From: Colius striatus
Lineage: Eukaryota > Chordata > Aves > Coliiformes > Coliidae
Assembly (NCBI RefSeq): GCF_028858725.1
Contig: NC_084781.1
Location: 6,022,513-6,086,512 of the forward strand
Length of the DNA stretch: 64,000 nucleotides
Reading direction: 5' to 3'
This document shows positions 1 through 12,043 of the stretch, piece after piece; position 1 is the stretch's first letter; every line of letters starts with the position of its first letter. The translations under genes were made by a program, and so were the position numbers. Below the pieces are notes generated by a model, which saw nothing but the letters and a program-made list of their open reading frames with translations, was not told the DNA's origin and did no database searches.

Positions 1-206
1 GAGGAACTGCGCTCAGGATGCTGCCATCTTACAAAAAGGGTGAGCCCAGGGGGAAAAAAAACAACTCATGCCACACAACTGTCATTTCGCAAAGCTCCAC
101 TCTGCTGAAGCACTGCACAGTTCTCAGGACTGAGGTTACACACCACACCTTCCCAGGGACAACGTCTCCAGAGAACAGGATCCTTGGCTTTGAGTGCCAT
201 GCTCAC

Positions 207-3200
207 CTGCCTTATTGCTTTGTTGGCTGCACTGTAGTTTTCCTCATCATCCATGTTAGAAAAATTCCTGGCGCTCGACAATCTCTCCAGGATTTCTCCT
301 TTCTGCACTCGCATCTGGGCCAGAAAACACTCCATCCCTTCAGGAGCAAAACCAAGCAGAGAGAAGCAATTAGAGTCTCTAAACTGGCAGAATATTTGGT
401 AAGTGCTGAATCACGAACTTGCTGTGACGTTTCAAAGATCCTTCCAGTCTCCAAACACTGTCACAGCAAATGTTCCCAGGCTCACGTCAGCTCTTATGCA
501 GTTTGTGTTGCTGCAACACTTTTGAGCTGAGTGGCAGAGTTCACTATGGGTAACAGGCTCCTCAAAGGCTCACACAAACCTCAGAACTTGTTTCCATAGA
601 ATAAGCTACAGAAAATATCAAAGGACTGAGCAGCAGACCCCAAAACATCCCAATGCCACAACTCGCTGGCTAATGAACTGTTCTCAGATCTACGTGCCAG
701 ACAAGAGTTAGGTTTCAGAGAATCAGGCCCTAAACAGCCATAATGCTTAGTCACAACACTCTGACCTCCCAGTCTAGAAAATGGCCCTGCTGCTCATCCT
801 GAGCTCGAGTCAGTAGCCACATGCACATTCAGTCACCCAGCAACAAATGCCAGGGTTAAGTACCAGTGTCACCCACCAACGTGTCTCAATCCTAAAGGGT
901 CAAATTACCAAGTCTCCTAAAGCCAGGTACCAGATCTACAAAGGTGGCTGCCCCGTCGCACAGGATGTTGGTCAGGTGGTACCGGAACTGGTGGCCCAGC
1001 GTGAGCAAGTGGTGAGCGATATACATGCAGTTGTTGTGGTGAATGGCTGCCAGCTGCGGTAGTTTCTGAAGGTTCTCCCTGTCCCAGGAAGGAGGAAGAG
1101 GAAAGGAAGACAGGCATTTATTTAGACCCTGCTCTTCAAAAGAAGTTGTCGTTCCTACCCTACAGAAGCTCACGGTGTGTCTCAGACGTTACAGCAACTG
1201 TGGGCAACGTCCGGTGAAGACGTCGGGTGTAACGAACACATTTGATATCCTGTCACATCCACACAAGAACTTAAAGGAAAGCAGTTTAATGGCTGCTGAA
1301 AGGGCTGAACCACCTCTATGCCCACATTATTTCTTGCAATGGGCTTTCAAACAGGAAGACACTTTGTTACAGCAAAGTTATGGGGAGGAAAAGAGAGAGA
1401 TATCCTTTTCAGTCATACCCCAGTGTTCTAGGACAGAACTGTATCCTCTTGTCCTTCCTCCTTGCTCTTTTTTACAGGAAAAGGATCACAAAAAATCCAT
1501 GCATCAGACATGGGGGGCAAAGTTACATTTCTGGATTCAAGCACAGCTGCTCAAGAACTGCAGCTACCTCCCAGCTCAGAAGACTGCGAGCTCAGAAACT
1601 CTCAGGCACCTATTTCGCAGCAGGTAGGACTTGATGATAAAGACTTTTTGTTACTGGAGGAAACCCATAGTAATCTCTGGCTGTGGTGGACAAACTGGGG
1701 ACAAGTGGGGCTGTTCCAATGGTATTGTTCCCTCTGCACAACAGGCTTTAGATCATAGACACACACACTCACTCACTTGTGATATGTTGGCACCACGTCA
1801 TAGAACAGCTGGAATATGTTCCGTACGGAGTAGAAGAGCTGTATGCAGCTACAAGGAAAGCAAGGCTTACGTTAGTTTCTCAGTGCAGTTAACATCTTGT
1901 TCACGAGTGACCCTCCACCTGCTTCAAAACAAGGCTGTTCTAGAAGTGAGAAAATGAAACCTCAGGAACAAAGGCAGAGTGTCCCTTCCCCAACAGATGT
2001 GTGTAAATGATCAGCCCTCTGCCTCGGTAGGCTGAAGGCAGCCACGAGCCACGTTGTGCACACTAGGGAGTTTACCATGTTTTCAGTGCCTTGCCAGCTA
2101 CAATACAGCAAGTGCACCCGAACAATCCCTGAAAACCTAAGTCTGAAAGGCTGCTTACGCCGAGCACGGCAGGGAACACAATCCACAGCCATTCCTGCTG
2201 TACCAAGCTACTGCAGGAAGCCAGGGATCCAGCCAAAACAGAGAGCAACTGTAATTAATGCTCCTAAACTTCTTTTCATCAGATTTCGTGTTCTTTTAGT
2301 CTCTGACCAGATGCTTGGTGGTGCCCAATGCAGGAAGTGTCTGACCCCCTGACTGATCCCTACCACTGATCGGTGCTGGCGGTGGCCTCCAGCAGGGTCT
2401 GGTAAGCCAACTCCATCAGCTTCTCCACTGAGGAACTGATGCGGCACGTGGGCAGGGAGAAGGTGTGCTGGCTCAGCTGGGCCTCGGTGCCCAGCTTCAC
2501 CCCGTCGTTAGGCAGACGGGGAGGAGCTTCTTGCGCTCTCGGCTGATGTCTTGTCCCAGGGTCGGGAAGCTGTGGTAGGGCTACACGGGAATCAGGCGTG
2601 ATCTAGGGGGGAAAAAAGAGAAAAGGGTAATATACCTAGAGACTGCAACACATTGAGTGAGAGGGATCTCAAGACAAACACAAGTGCTGGGAGCCCCCTG
2701 GCTCGCGGTGCACACAGCAGACCACGAACAGTCGACTCGGCGTTGTGTGCCTACGAGCAACTCTGTGAGTAACCCTCCCATTTCTCTTATGCTTATGACC
2801 CTAGCACAAAAAGCCTTTGCAAGCCAACTGCAAGTCTTCTAGCGAGCATCTTGCTGCTGAAATAATCCTCTTGAGCACCATTAAAGAAGGGTTTGAAACT
2901 GCTTGTCGAGATCCCCAAGTAATCAAGAGCATTCAGAAAAGACTCGGCTGCTCTAGACAAGCCTTCAACAGCTGAGCTATTTTTCTACATAGAAAACCAG
3001 AGTATTGCATCCAGAGTCACCTTTACAGTGTTGTGTATTTCTGAGGTCATCAGGTTTCTGGCTGCCACGATCACATCCTGGCACTTCTTGTTAGCAAAGT
3101 GAGAGTTGACGTTCCGGGCGTATTTCAGTAAATCGGTCGTGTCTCCTTTCAAAAACTGCATCTTCTTCAAGGCTTTTTCAAATTCCTCTGTGGATTTAAT

Positions 3201-6200
3201 CACCTGGGAAGAGCAGAAACACATTCTATATTCACACAGTTTCCTACAATCAAGGAACCAAAGCTGAGTTAAAAGTTGGCTGGGCTGAAACAAAGGGCAA
3301 ACGAGGTTTTAGTGGACACTGACCATGCATCAGCTTTTCAGCAGTCTTTTGGAAACAGTTGGCTCAGCTGGAAGCCACACACGTTTGTACAGTGTTTCAA
3401 CTGCAGGTTTGTGCCCCCTGACTGTACTGGTAGCCAAATTCAAAAAGCATGCTTCACATGACAGGAAGGACAAGCCACAGCTTAACCGAGAGAGAAAAGC
3501 ACAGCTTTTTGCTCAAGCTGCCCAGGTGGCATTTCCACCACATGGGTCTCAAAGAGCTGTGAGACCTACCTCTATATACTGCTCTAGTTTGCTGCTATTG
3601 GTTGGGATGGAATTCACCAGGCAGTTGTGAATGAGGCAGTCAGATAACTCTTCCCATATCATATCACCAAGCAGTTCTGCAAGCATAACCCTGCCATCTT
3701 CCTTATCTTCCACGGGCTGCTCGAGAGGCACATCTGAACTCAAGAGAACAGAAATGGATTTGAATACACCTGCTTCCTGCACCAGACTCTTGTTAACTCA
3801 GTGCTTCCCCTCAGAGCAGCAGGTTACTGGCTGTTCAATGATCTCGGAATGGAGCTGGTGTTCTTGTTGCAAGTCCCCACTAAAAGCTGCTCAGACTTTG
3901 CACTTAACGTGACACCGCTCAACAACCAGATACTCCAGAAAGCTCCCTCTCCAATTGCCTGGATGAGGTACTGATCTCAGCCTAATCCCAAAGGGAGGAA
4001 CCACTTACTCAGCAGATACTTGTGGAGAACTTCAAAAACAAGCTTGATCTTGTCAAAAACCTCCACGGGAGAAGAATGGTCTGAGCTCGGCTCCTCGGCC
4101 TTAAAACGCAGGATGAATACATCGGGCTGTTTCTCCGTGACTGGCTGGAGGGGTGGGTACAGAATCAGTGGCTTCAGGATGGATTTCAGCAGCAATTGGC
4201 CTGAAAAATGAAAAAAAAAAGTGTGTTTCCCACCAGCAAGAGGCTGGAGCTTGGTTCCTCGCAGGAAGGGGAAGGAACGCTCTCGGCTGCCTGCGTCAGG
4301 GAACGGCTAACAAGGTAAAACACGGTTTGGTTCCACTAAAGACCATTTAAAACACACACAGAGGCCTGACAGAGAGCAGCACATTTAATGCAAAGTGAAA
4401 ACCAACCTAAACAGCTGGAAGCACAAAACACTGTCCTAGTAACTGCCATGCCTCTGGGTTTGTTTTGTCACAGCTGAGAATGCCAAAGCCCTGAGGCTGT
4501 TGGGTACTGTGGCTATTGTCCATCTGGCTCCATCCATCTTACCAAAACTCTTGAGCTTGGTGTGCAGCTCCCCCAGGACAGCAAACGCCTGCAGCACCGA
4601 GGCGATGGGCAGGCCAGCCACCTCCTCCTCCTGGGCTGGCACCGTGTGCAGCTGCAGCTCCGAAAGCACCGCTGCCTCCAGCCCACTGCTCTCTAGAGAA
4701 ACACAACCAGCAGAAAGCACTGTTGTACCTCTGCCCTCCTCCACAAAACACTTATCTTGTGCCAGGGCATCAGAAGAGGGTACAGAGTCACTTGTGGTAC
4801 AGGGCAGGGCAGCAGAACAAGCATCCCTCTCTTACCGTGATCCCCAGTTCTCACTTCGCACCTTGCAACTGAATCACATCTAGTGACAACCACTTTCCCT
4901 TCCCCTCTTCAAGTAAAAGCCAAAGCAAAAGGGGCTTTTTTTTACTTTTGCATAGGAAAAGTTTCAATGAAGGCAGCAAGGTACAGACTCTTGAGCAGCC
5001 TCTGCAAGCAGCTCTCTGCAAAAGCGGCAACTGAAGCCCGCCAGGGAAGGTAAGAGGGAAAAGGCCAGAAGGGGCTCTGGGCAGAGCAAAACCAGCAGAA
5101 CAAACTAGAACTGTGGGCACCTTTTGATGGAGGAAGCTTCCACACAACCAGTTTCTGCCATTCTTCTCCGAGGTGGTAGAGCATGTTCTGTGTCTGCACC
5201 GTGAGCTCCGTGCTCAGTGCTTTCAGGATCTTCAGCTCAAAGCCCCTGCGGGATTCCAGCGCTCTCAGGCTGCTTCGTGCCTGGAGGTGAAGACCAAACA
5301 CAAGACATGGGTAACTTGCCCCTGCTAACGAGAAGCATCCTGTGAACTGCTGCAGGTACATATGAGCAATGCTGTCAGATGCTTTGGAAGCCGTTGTTAC
5401 CTCTTCCAGTTGCTGAGCTGCTGCTACATACTTCTTTTCCAGCAATGCAGTATTGTACTCTTTGATAGACGCATCAAACTGCAACCATCAAATAGATTTG
5501 GATGTCAACACCACAGCTCAAGCCAGGGGAGCTACAGGCAGAGGATGACCCCTGCTTATTGGTCTGAAGCTGCTCCCTCACCTCCTGTAGCTTTCTCAGA
5601 ATACTCAGAACCAGCGTGTCTCGCTCCAGCTGCTGCTTCAGCTCCGTAAACTCGGCAACAGCGACGTTTAGGTCCCGCTGAACCTAAGGTAACAAACTTT
5701 CCAGTTCACTCACAGCGAGCAAATGTTGTCAGACACTTCTCCTCGTGTGACACTTAAAGTATTTCTGTTACTAGAAGAGTTTGGTGGGGAGGAAAAAGGT
5801 TCCATCTAAGCTACTCCTTTGCTAGAAAGACCTTTATAAGCACTGGAAACAAACTTGTTTCTCTTTTAATACACTGGAGGCTTTTTAAAGGCATGGTAAC
5901 TTAGCCTCAAAAGGCAGTCGCAAGGACTTCAGTGCTCTTTAACACTGCCACTGTGAGAATGTCTCAACTGAGCCCTAAGTTAATTCCCACTTAATTCTGC
6001 TGCAGCAGCCCAGCTGTTGGCAAACCCACCACAGCAGCGTGTGGGCTTGCAGCCCGGCCTGCAGGAGCTGCTCACAGTCTCCTTCCCCCTCTGTGGGTGT
6101 GCACTGCTAGGATTTAGGTTCCCGTTCTGCCCGAACTCCCTGTGGGCCCAAGGCTCAGGCAGTGCATTACTGTGCCACACCTCACATCAGGACACGAGGC

Positions 6201-6793
6201 TCATCCTTCAGTCTTTCTGAAGGAGAGACGTGTGACACACTTTTCCAGCTGTGAAACAGAGAGCAAACCACGGCCAAGGACAGTTCTTACACCTCCCAAT
6301 GCTCACACACCTCTGCAGCATGTCACCTAACGGCATTTTTTAGGGGTGACACCATTCAGAGTTCCCAGCCAGCAGCTGTCCCCGCGCCGCTCCCCTGGCA
6401 ACGCACCCTGCCGGGGCTGGGCCGCGGGCAAAGGGAAGCCGCGAGGCCCGCGGCATCACCTCATTTTCGATGCCCGCTTTCAGCAGGTCGATGTTGCTGG
6501 AGAGCCCGTCCACCTGCGCCACCAGGTCCTCGGCGCTCTGCATGCTGGGCAGGAACTCGCTGTACTTCTTGTTGATCATGTTGCAGACCTCTCCCTGAAG
6601 GACAAGGAGCGTCAGGGCCTCCGCCACGGCCCGCAGCTCGGCCCCCGCCGCCCCCCGCCCCGCCGCGCCCCGGCCTTGCCTTCAGCTCCTCCACGCGCTG
6701 CGAGAGCCGAGCGATGCGGGCGCCCAGCCCCTCCTTGTCCAGGCGGCCCGAGTGAGCGAGCACGGCCGCCACCAGCGAGCCCGCCGCCGCCAT
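207..6793 (-). CDS. ZW10: ZW10 kinetochore/vesicle-tethering protein, 5' 13 coding exons (C-terminus outside window)
   Basis: ZW10 is a subunit of the RZZ complex that brings dynein and the spindle checkpoint to kinetochores, and of the ER tether with RINT1 and NAG. Coding exons, in transcript order: 6793-6680, 6594-6460, 5683-5582, 5478-5401, 5280-5121, 4692-4543, 4200-4009, 3733-3570, 3203-3021, 2602-2364, 1848-1777, 1078-909, 337-207. Phases join throughout and give 630 codons; human ZW10 is about 779 aa, so about 145 C-terminal residues lie left of the window. Recognisable blocks are [14 protein letters not shown] near the start, [42 protein letters not shown] and [19 protein letters not shown]. 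The start ATG at 6793 sits in a CpG-rich GCCGCC-type context and matches the human N-terminus. Intron 1 begins with GC instead of GT (see finding). The exon at 2602-2364 is the least conserved part. Confidence 0.97.
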
Positions 6794-7000
6794 GGCCCCG
6801 GCCCGCCGCCGCGCGGCACCACGGGAACGGCCGGGACGCGCCGCTACGGCGGCCCGCGAGGGCCACGCCGCGCCGGGAGCGGCCGGGGGGATGCGGCGGC
6901 ACCCGCGGCTGTCGGGACCTCCCCAGGCGCTGGGGGTGCCGTGGCTGCCGGGACCAGCCCGGCTGTCGCTCCGTGCCTCTCCGTGGCCATCCTGCCGCAG
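6380..7000. promoter_or_regulatory. CpG-rich promoter region of ZW10
   Basis: Very GC- and CpG-rich sequence surrounds the ZW10 start codon and first splice site, as expected for a housekeeping promoter. The region continues about 200 bases upstream of the ATG toward the CD3 gene. No clear TATA box serves ZW10. The transcription start is not fixed by sequence alone. Confidence 0.6.
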
Positions 7001-7549
7001 GAAGCGTGGTTCTGCAGGATGGAGCCAAGGGGATGGACAGGGGCTCGTACCGGTGTCTGTTTCCGTGCGAAGCAGAGGCCTGGTGAGACGCTCGGTTGCA
7101 AACAGAGGGGACAAAGGGCAGAGGCAGTGTGGGTGCTGAGACAAGACCGTGCGGGTGCGGGTGCTGAGACGGTGGACAAGAGCCAGCCATCCGCTGAGGG
7201 CACGGTGTGCGCCTGGGGGAGCTGTAAACCGGTGGGAAAACGAGGGACGGGCCTTGCGGGCGGGACAGGGGATAAAAGCCCAATGTACGTATCGGGTGTG
7301 CCTAAGGGCTAGGACACCCGCTCTTGCGAGAACGCCCAATAAAAGTGCTCCACTGCAGCGTCTGACCCGAGTGTGCCACGGCAAAGTTTGTCTCTTACAG
7401 CGAGGAGGCAGCCGCGGGTACCGCAGCCATCCCCAGCCGTGGGAGGGAGGCTCCAGCCCCCAGCATCCGGCACCTGACGCGGAGCTCGGCGGGTGAGGAG
7501 CTCTCCCCGAGGGCTGTGAGCTGGGGAAAGGCCGCTGCCGCCTGCTGCC
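7001..7549 (+). other. ZW10-CD3 intergenic strip, upstream region/5' UTR of CD3 gamma/delta
   Basis: Between the divergent ZW10 and CD3 starts there are only about 750 bases. This strip holds a GATAAAAG TATA-like motif near 7272 and an AATAAA at about 7339, a pairing that resembles the U3-R part of an LTR (see finding), followed by an unremarkable GC-rich leader. No coding exon is visible. Confidence 0.5.
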
Positions 7550-10201
7550 ATGCGGAGGGGAAGGGCGCTGGGCGCCTGGATGCTGCTCGCCAGCCTGGCC
7601 GTGGCCAGCTGGGGCATCCGAGGTAAGTGACTCGCTTACCCGCAGCATCGCTTACCCCGCGGCATCACTTACCCGTGGCATCATTTACCCCACTGCATCA
7701 CTTACCCTGTGGCATCAGTTACCCCGTGCCATCAGTTACCCCGCGGACTCCCCTGGCTTGCTGGGCATTTCCATCGCAGCACTCTGACGGGAGCTTCCCA
7801 GATGGCGATCGAGACGGGGAGCAAACGAGTGCAACGGTTTGTGAGGGTGGGATCCTTCTGCCCTAGACCACTGCTGGGATAGTCTGGAGCTGGGGGCGCT
7901 CCTCGGTGGCCCAGCGTGCAATGAAGTTGGACTTGGCAGTAGCGAGGTGTTAGAGGTGTTCCTTGCCTTATCCAAGCAGGGAAGGCTCCGTTCCATACTC
8001 TGCTCCAGCAGTCAGCACACTCTCCCTTTGCAGGCTCTGAAGTGATGCCAAGGAAGCAATTCTGGGTCATTTTTTATGTGCTTTTCACTAAAAAAAGGTT
8101 TTTATTATTGGGTGAAAATCCAAATGGGATTTTGGCTCCCCATGTGGACTCAGCTCCTGCCCCTGATGGAAACATTTCACTTTTGATTGAAACATCTCTT
8201 GCTGCAGTTGCACTTCAGTACCAGCACAGTCTGTGTGTGAGATGAGGGTCACACACGTGCAGCCTACATGAAGTACAGGTAGATTCCAAAGAGCTTTCAA
8301 TATGAGGGAGTTTTTATCTATAGACTGCCCAGAGGTGTGTTAATATAACCACCAGTTGAACACTGGACTGTTTTTTTACAGGATAGTCAGCTTTTCCCAG
8401 AGTATTTTGTTTGTGATGTCCTTTCTGCTGCCAAGGGGACGGCCAATGTGATGCTCCCTACACACCCCATGGATGTGAGCTCTGAGTTCAGCACCACTGT
8501 GAGGGTTGAGAACTGGGCTGTCAAAAACCCTCTGCTTTCCTTGTTTTTTTACAGGACAGAAAGTAATTGTGAAAGAAGTCAGTAGGAAGGTGTTTCTGCA
8601 GTGTGCAACAGACAAACCAACGCAAATCATGTGGTGGAAAGATGGGAATAATATAGAAAACAAGACGCAGCTGGACTTGGGTGCAATTTACAGTGATCCC
8701 AGAGGAGTCTATGTGTGTGAAATAGAGGGTGGAAAGAAAAGCTCTCCCCTCCAAGTGCACTATCGAAGTAAGTGCTGCAAACCTGGCTCCCAGAGCCAGG
8801 AGTTTTCACCCAAGCAACTTTTTGAGGGAACTTGTGATTTCCCAGTGGCTCCACCAGTTTGCACAAGTCCTGATGCCTCTTGTGGTTGGTTGCCCTTGGG
8901 AGCAGCCAAGCTGCATCTGGCGTCCCCATGAGAGGCCCATAAACTGGTACTCATTCTGTCTCACTGCTAGCCATTTGCTGGCCCTGCTGTGGCCTGGGTG
9001 CTGGGGACATGTGGCAGGCTGATCCACTGCCCTGGGTCACGCAGAGAGCCAAACGATCCCTGGCCCTGGGCCGGGAGCCTGCCTGAGTGGGCAGAGCTGC
9101 CCGAGCGCCCTGGGCTCAGACCTGGGGGCAGGGTGAAGGTGGCCAAGGGCAGTGGCCCTGTTTTCAGCAGCTGTGTCCTTTTGTGCTCCCAGTGTGCCAG
9201 AACTGCATCGAAGTGGACGCTCCCACCATATCGGGGATCGTGGTGGCAGACGTCATTGCCACCATGCTGCTGGCGGTCGCTGTGTACTGCATCACCGGGC
9301 ACAAGGGACGCCTGTCGCGAGGTGAGCCAGGGGAGAGCCCCAGTGGCTGCCCATGGCGGACCAGGAGCTGCCTGGGCATCTCTAGGGGCTACCTAGGGAC
9401 TGACCATCTCTGCTCACACAGCCCAGTCCCTGCATGCTGCAGGCAGCAGCCAGCACGCAGCGTGTCTAGGGAGGGATCCACAGGAGTGCTCTGTGTACCC
9501 AGCCTGCCCCTAGCTCAGCTTCCTGGGAGAAGCCAGTGAATGCACAAGGTTACCCCAAACCTCATCCCAGGGACAGCAGACAGTGACACAGAAACATCTG
9601 AGACCTTGCAGGTGCTTTCCACTGAGCCTTACAAAGGAAATGAAAGCACAGGGCTGAAAGCAACTGGCTGCTTGGGTTTGTTTGCACATACTCATCGTGC
9701 TGCCATGATTCTTGTGATCCTTGACTGCTTGCTTTCTTCTTTTAGCTTCTGACAGGCAGAACCTAATTGCCAACGAGCAGCTCTACCAGGTGAGTGTCAG
9801 CGTGTCTGTGTGTGTGTGTTTCGACACTTGTGTGGTGTGGGGCTGCATGCTGGGACCTGTGGGGCCATGGCAGCACAGTTGCTGGGGGAGTCTTGAGGCA
9901 CTGAGCCATGTTAGAGATGCTGTCTGCTGGGGCATCCACAGCTGCCTGCCCCAGAGGACGGGGCAAGCTCAGCTACTCTCTGCCTGTCACTCTTTGGGGT
10001 TGTTAAGCTCCGTGTACAAGGAGAAAAAGCTTGCCAAAGCATGGCAAGGATAAGGCTGGGACAGCTTCCCCTATACCCTTGCTCCCAGGCCTGGACAGAC
10101 ACGGTTGTGGCTCATCTCTTGCCTTTGTTTCCTCCCAGCCCCTCGGCGAGCGGAACGAGGGTCAATACAGCCAGCTGGCACCAGCCAGGGCCCGCAAGTG
10201 A
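7550..10201 (+). CDS. CD3D: CD3 gamma/delta chain of the T-cell receptor complex, 173 aa
   Basis: Single non-mammalian CD3 gamma/delta chain, which pairs with CD3 epsilon and signals for the T-cell receptor. Exons: 7550-7622, 8555-8767, 9193-9321, 9746-9789, 10139-10201. Residues 1-24 are a signal peptide. One Ig domain follows with Cys41 and Cys79 and the WWK core. A CQNC motif (97-100) precedes the membrane segment (about 107-128), which carries Asp115, the acidic residue family members use to dock the receptor chains. The tail has a SDRQNLI stretch fitting the DxxxL[LI] endocytosis motif of CD3 gamma, then an ITAM with YQPL (152-155) and YSQL (163-166) split by a phase-0 intron after the first tyrosine pair. 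It is complete and looks functional. It is named CD3D here, following common usage for birds; CD3G would fit equally well. CD3E lies tail to tail with it 11.3 kb away. Confidence 0.95.
7633..7745. repeat. Short tandem repeat in CD3 gamma/delta intron 1 (unit about 19 bp)
   Basis: About six degenerate copies of a unit like GCATCACTTACCCCGTGG lie directly after the first splice donor. Each copy carries CTTACC, the reverse complement of a splice-donor core (GGTAAG). The donor itself reads GAGGTAAGTGACTCGCTTACC, so the array may have grown from the donor region. Confidence 0.75.
7921..8010 (+). repeat. Interspersed repeat fragment, copy A (unclassified)
   Basis: This part of CD3 intron 1 shares blocks with the reverse strand of 19811-19915: ATGAAGTTGGACTTGGCAGT and, further on, ATCCAAGCAGG(G/A)AAGGCTC. 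The TTGGACTTGG wording recalls the 3' part of CR1 LINEs, but I cannot assign a family with confidence. Confidence 0.5.
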
Positions 10202-10427
10202 GGAAGGGAAGACGCTGGGGCCTGTGACTCCTTCACACTGGGAGTGATACTACAGCAAAGCCACCGCCAGCACCCCAAGAGCACCAGTACCCTGCCCTGC
10301 CCTGCCTTCATAAGCTCACTGCAGGCAGAAGACAGCGCGGGTTCCTGCCTGGAGAGCCCACCAGCTCCCTGCCAGGAAGGGCTGCCTGTAGCACTTGTGA
10401 CCCCTTGCAGTTGTGACTTTTAATCTC

Positions 10428-10433
10428 ATTAAA
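10428..10433 (+). promoter_or_regulatory. Poly(A) signal ATTAAA of CD3 gamma/delta
   Basis: ATTAAA lies 227 bases after the CD3 stop codon and is the first such hexamer in the 3' flank, so the transcript probably ends near 10450. Confidence 0.6.
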
Positions 10434-10449
10434 AGTGAGCCTATCTCAT

Positions 10450-11110
10450 AGCCTCCCTGCTCCATCATTGTGCTGAGGGCTGGGCAGCTGTGCAGCGCTG
10501 GCTGCCTGCAGAGCCATGAGGCTCCTGCCTGCCCTGGGAAGGGCACTGCTCTGGCACTGCAGGCAGGTGCCCTTTGTCTGTGCTGGGATCTAAATGACAT
10601 CTGGGTCCACTGCTGCAGCTGAGGGTGTGGGTCCTTGTGAAGCCATCCTGGCGTGCTGAGCACAGGATGCAGTTGAGGAAACTTTCAGAGCCTTTCCCAG
10701 CTCAGACACCTTTCCAGCTGCTGAGCACCACTGAGTCCCCCCACAGCAACCCAGCTCCTCCTGGCAAGGCCCCCGCTCCCCACCTCTGAGCACAAACAGC
10801 TACCACAGTCTTCCTGCAACCCAGATGGAAGGCAGATAACAGGCAGGATCAGCTGACAGTTAGAAACCTCAGCAAGCAGGTCACCCTCCATTTGCCAGTT
10901 GCACACACCTGTAGGTTGTGCTTTCCTGCTTTTCGAAGAATCTGGGTGACAGGTCTTAGACAAGACCAGGCTGCCAGTTGCCTTGTACTCGGTGGTATAA
11001 ACACTGAAAGAGCCAACAGTGACTAAAAACTGGCCACAGATGCATAACACATCTGACACAGCCATCAGCATGTAGGCTCTGCAAGGCTGCAGGTGCACAC
11101 TGGGAACAAT
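10450..11110. other. Intergenic sequence, no feature recognised
   Basis: Ordinary mid-GC sequence. The open frames here show no family resemblance and no convincing exon pattern. Confidence 0.5.
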
Positions 11111-11709
11111 ATGTGGCCCCATAAAAATGGTGGCAGAAGCAGCGAGGTGCAGCTTGAGAGAACAGTTCAACCTTGTACAGCCTGAACTACTCACACCTCA
11201 ATCCTGGCCGTGGGCTGTATGGCCAGGCTGAGCAAGCAGTGCTGGGGCAGTGCTGTTCTGCAGAGGCTGACACCCAGCCCAGGGTGCTTTAGAGCTGCTG
11301 GGGTGAGTGCTCTGTGTATCTTGCAATCTCTCCCATACATGTTTAGCACCTTGTAGGGTAAACCTTTCAAACCACATCCTGCAGGGTAAGCATAGCAATC
11401 TGGAGCATGAGACTCGCTGGGTGTCAGTCTCCCCGTGCTGAAACTCAGGCCTGAAACCACCCCCGGAGCTGCTGTTTCCTTTCTTCAAAGCTCTTGCTCT
11501 GCAGAGCAACAGAACTGTGGCTTGAGCAGCCAGTGTTAGAGCAGAAACCTCCCCAGCTTTTCAATGTGTTTGTTACAGTTAGGCTGGATCTTTCCCAATG
11601 GCAAAGCAGCCTGCCATCCCTCTGCTACCACCCAGGCAGGGCTACATCATGGAGCTGAAATGGGGGGAGAGAAAGGGCAGCAGCAGAGGACAAGTCACAA
11701 GAACCACTG
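11111..11709 (+). repeat. Long direct repeat, left copy (about 600 bp)
   Basis: Almost the same sequence recurs in the same orientation at 20139-20734. By eye I count roughly 16 substitutions plus a 2-3 base gap, so about 97% identity. The similarity starts at ATGTGGCCCCATAAAAATGG and stops after AGAACCACT in both. A 103-codon open frame on the minus strand survives in both copies, but its product matches nothing I know. Confidence 0.9.
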
Positions 11710-12035
11710 TGCTGGGAGCAGATTGGAATCATCATCATCGAGTGTGGGAAACCAAAGATGCAGGGCTCAGTACAGCGTGAGAAAGAGGGGGAGTGGCACA
11801 TGAACACAGCGTGCACACGGAGCTGGTTGGAGGAGCCTCTGCCTGAACAAGAGATGCAAGCAGCAAAGAGCTGCTGCAGGTAGCAAACAAGCCATCAGCA
11901 CAGCTGCTCTGAAGGCCGCTGAACAAACCTGATTCTGATTAGAAGCAACTAAGGGGGGATATATGTAAAGGGGATGCTTGTACAATAAACGATTCCAATA
12001 TTGCTTCTGCTTGCACCATAACCAGGGGCCGGGTG
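11710..12035. other. Intergenic sequence with LTR-like TATA/AATAAA pairing
   Basis: No gene recognised. Around 11958-12010 a TATATG motif is followed by an AATAAA at 11984, a layout that recalls a retroviral LTR promoter/poly(A) region, but no element boundaries can be seen. Confidence 0.3.
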
Positions 12036-12043
12036 TTGCTGCA

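Noticed and set aside
11955-12030. Second LTR-like TATA plus AATAAA layout
   Set aside because: No terminal repeats, target-site duplication or internal region could be recognised; too weak for a feature of its own.
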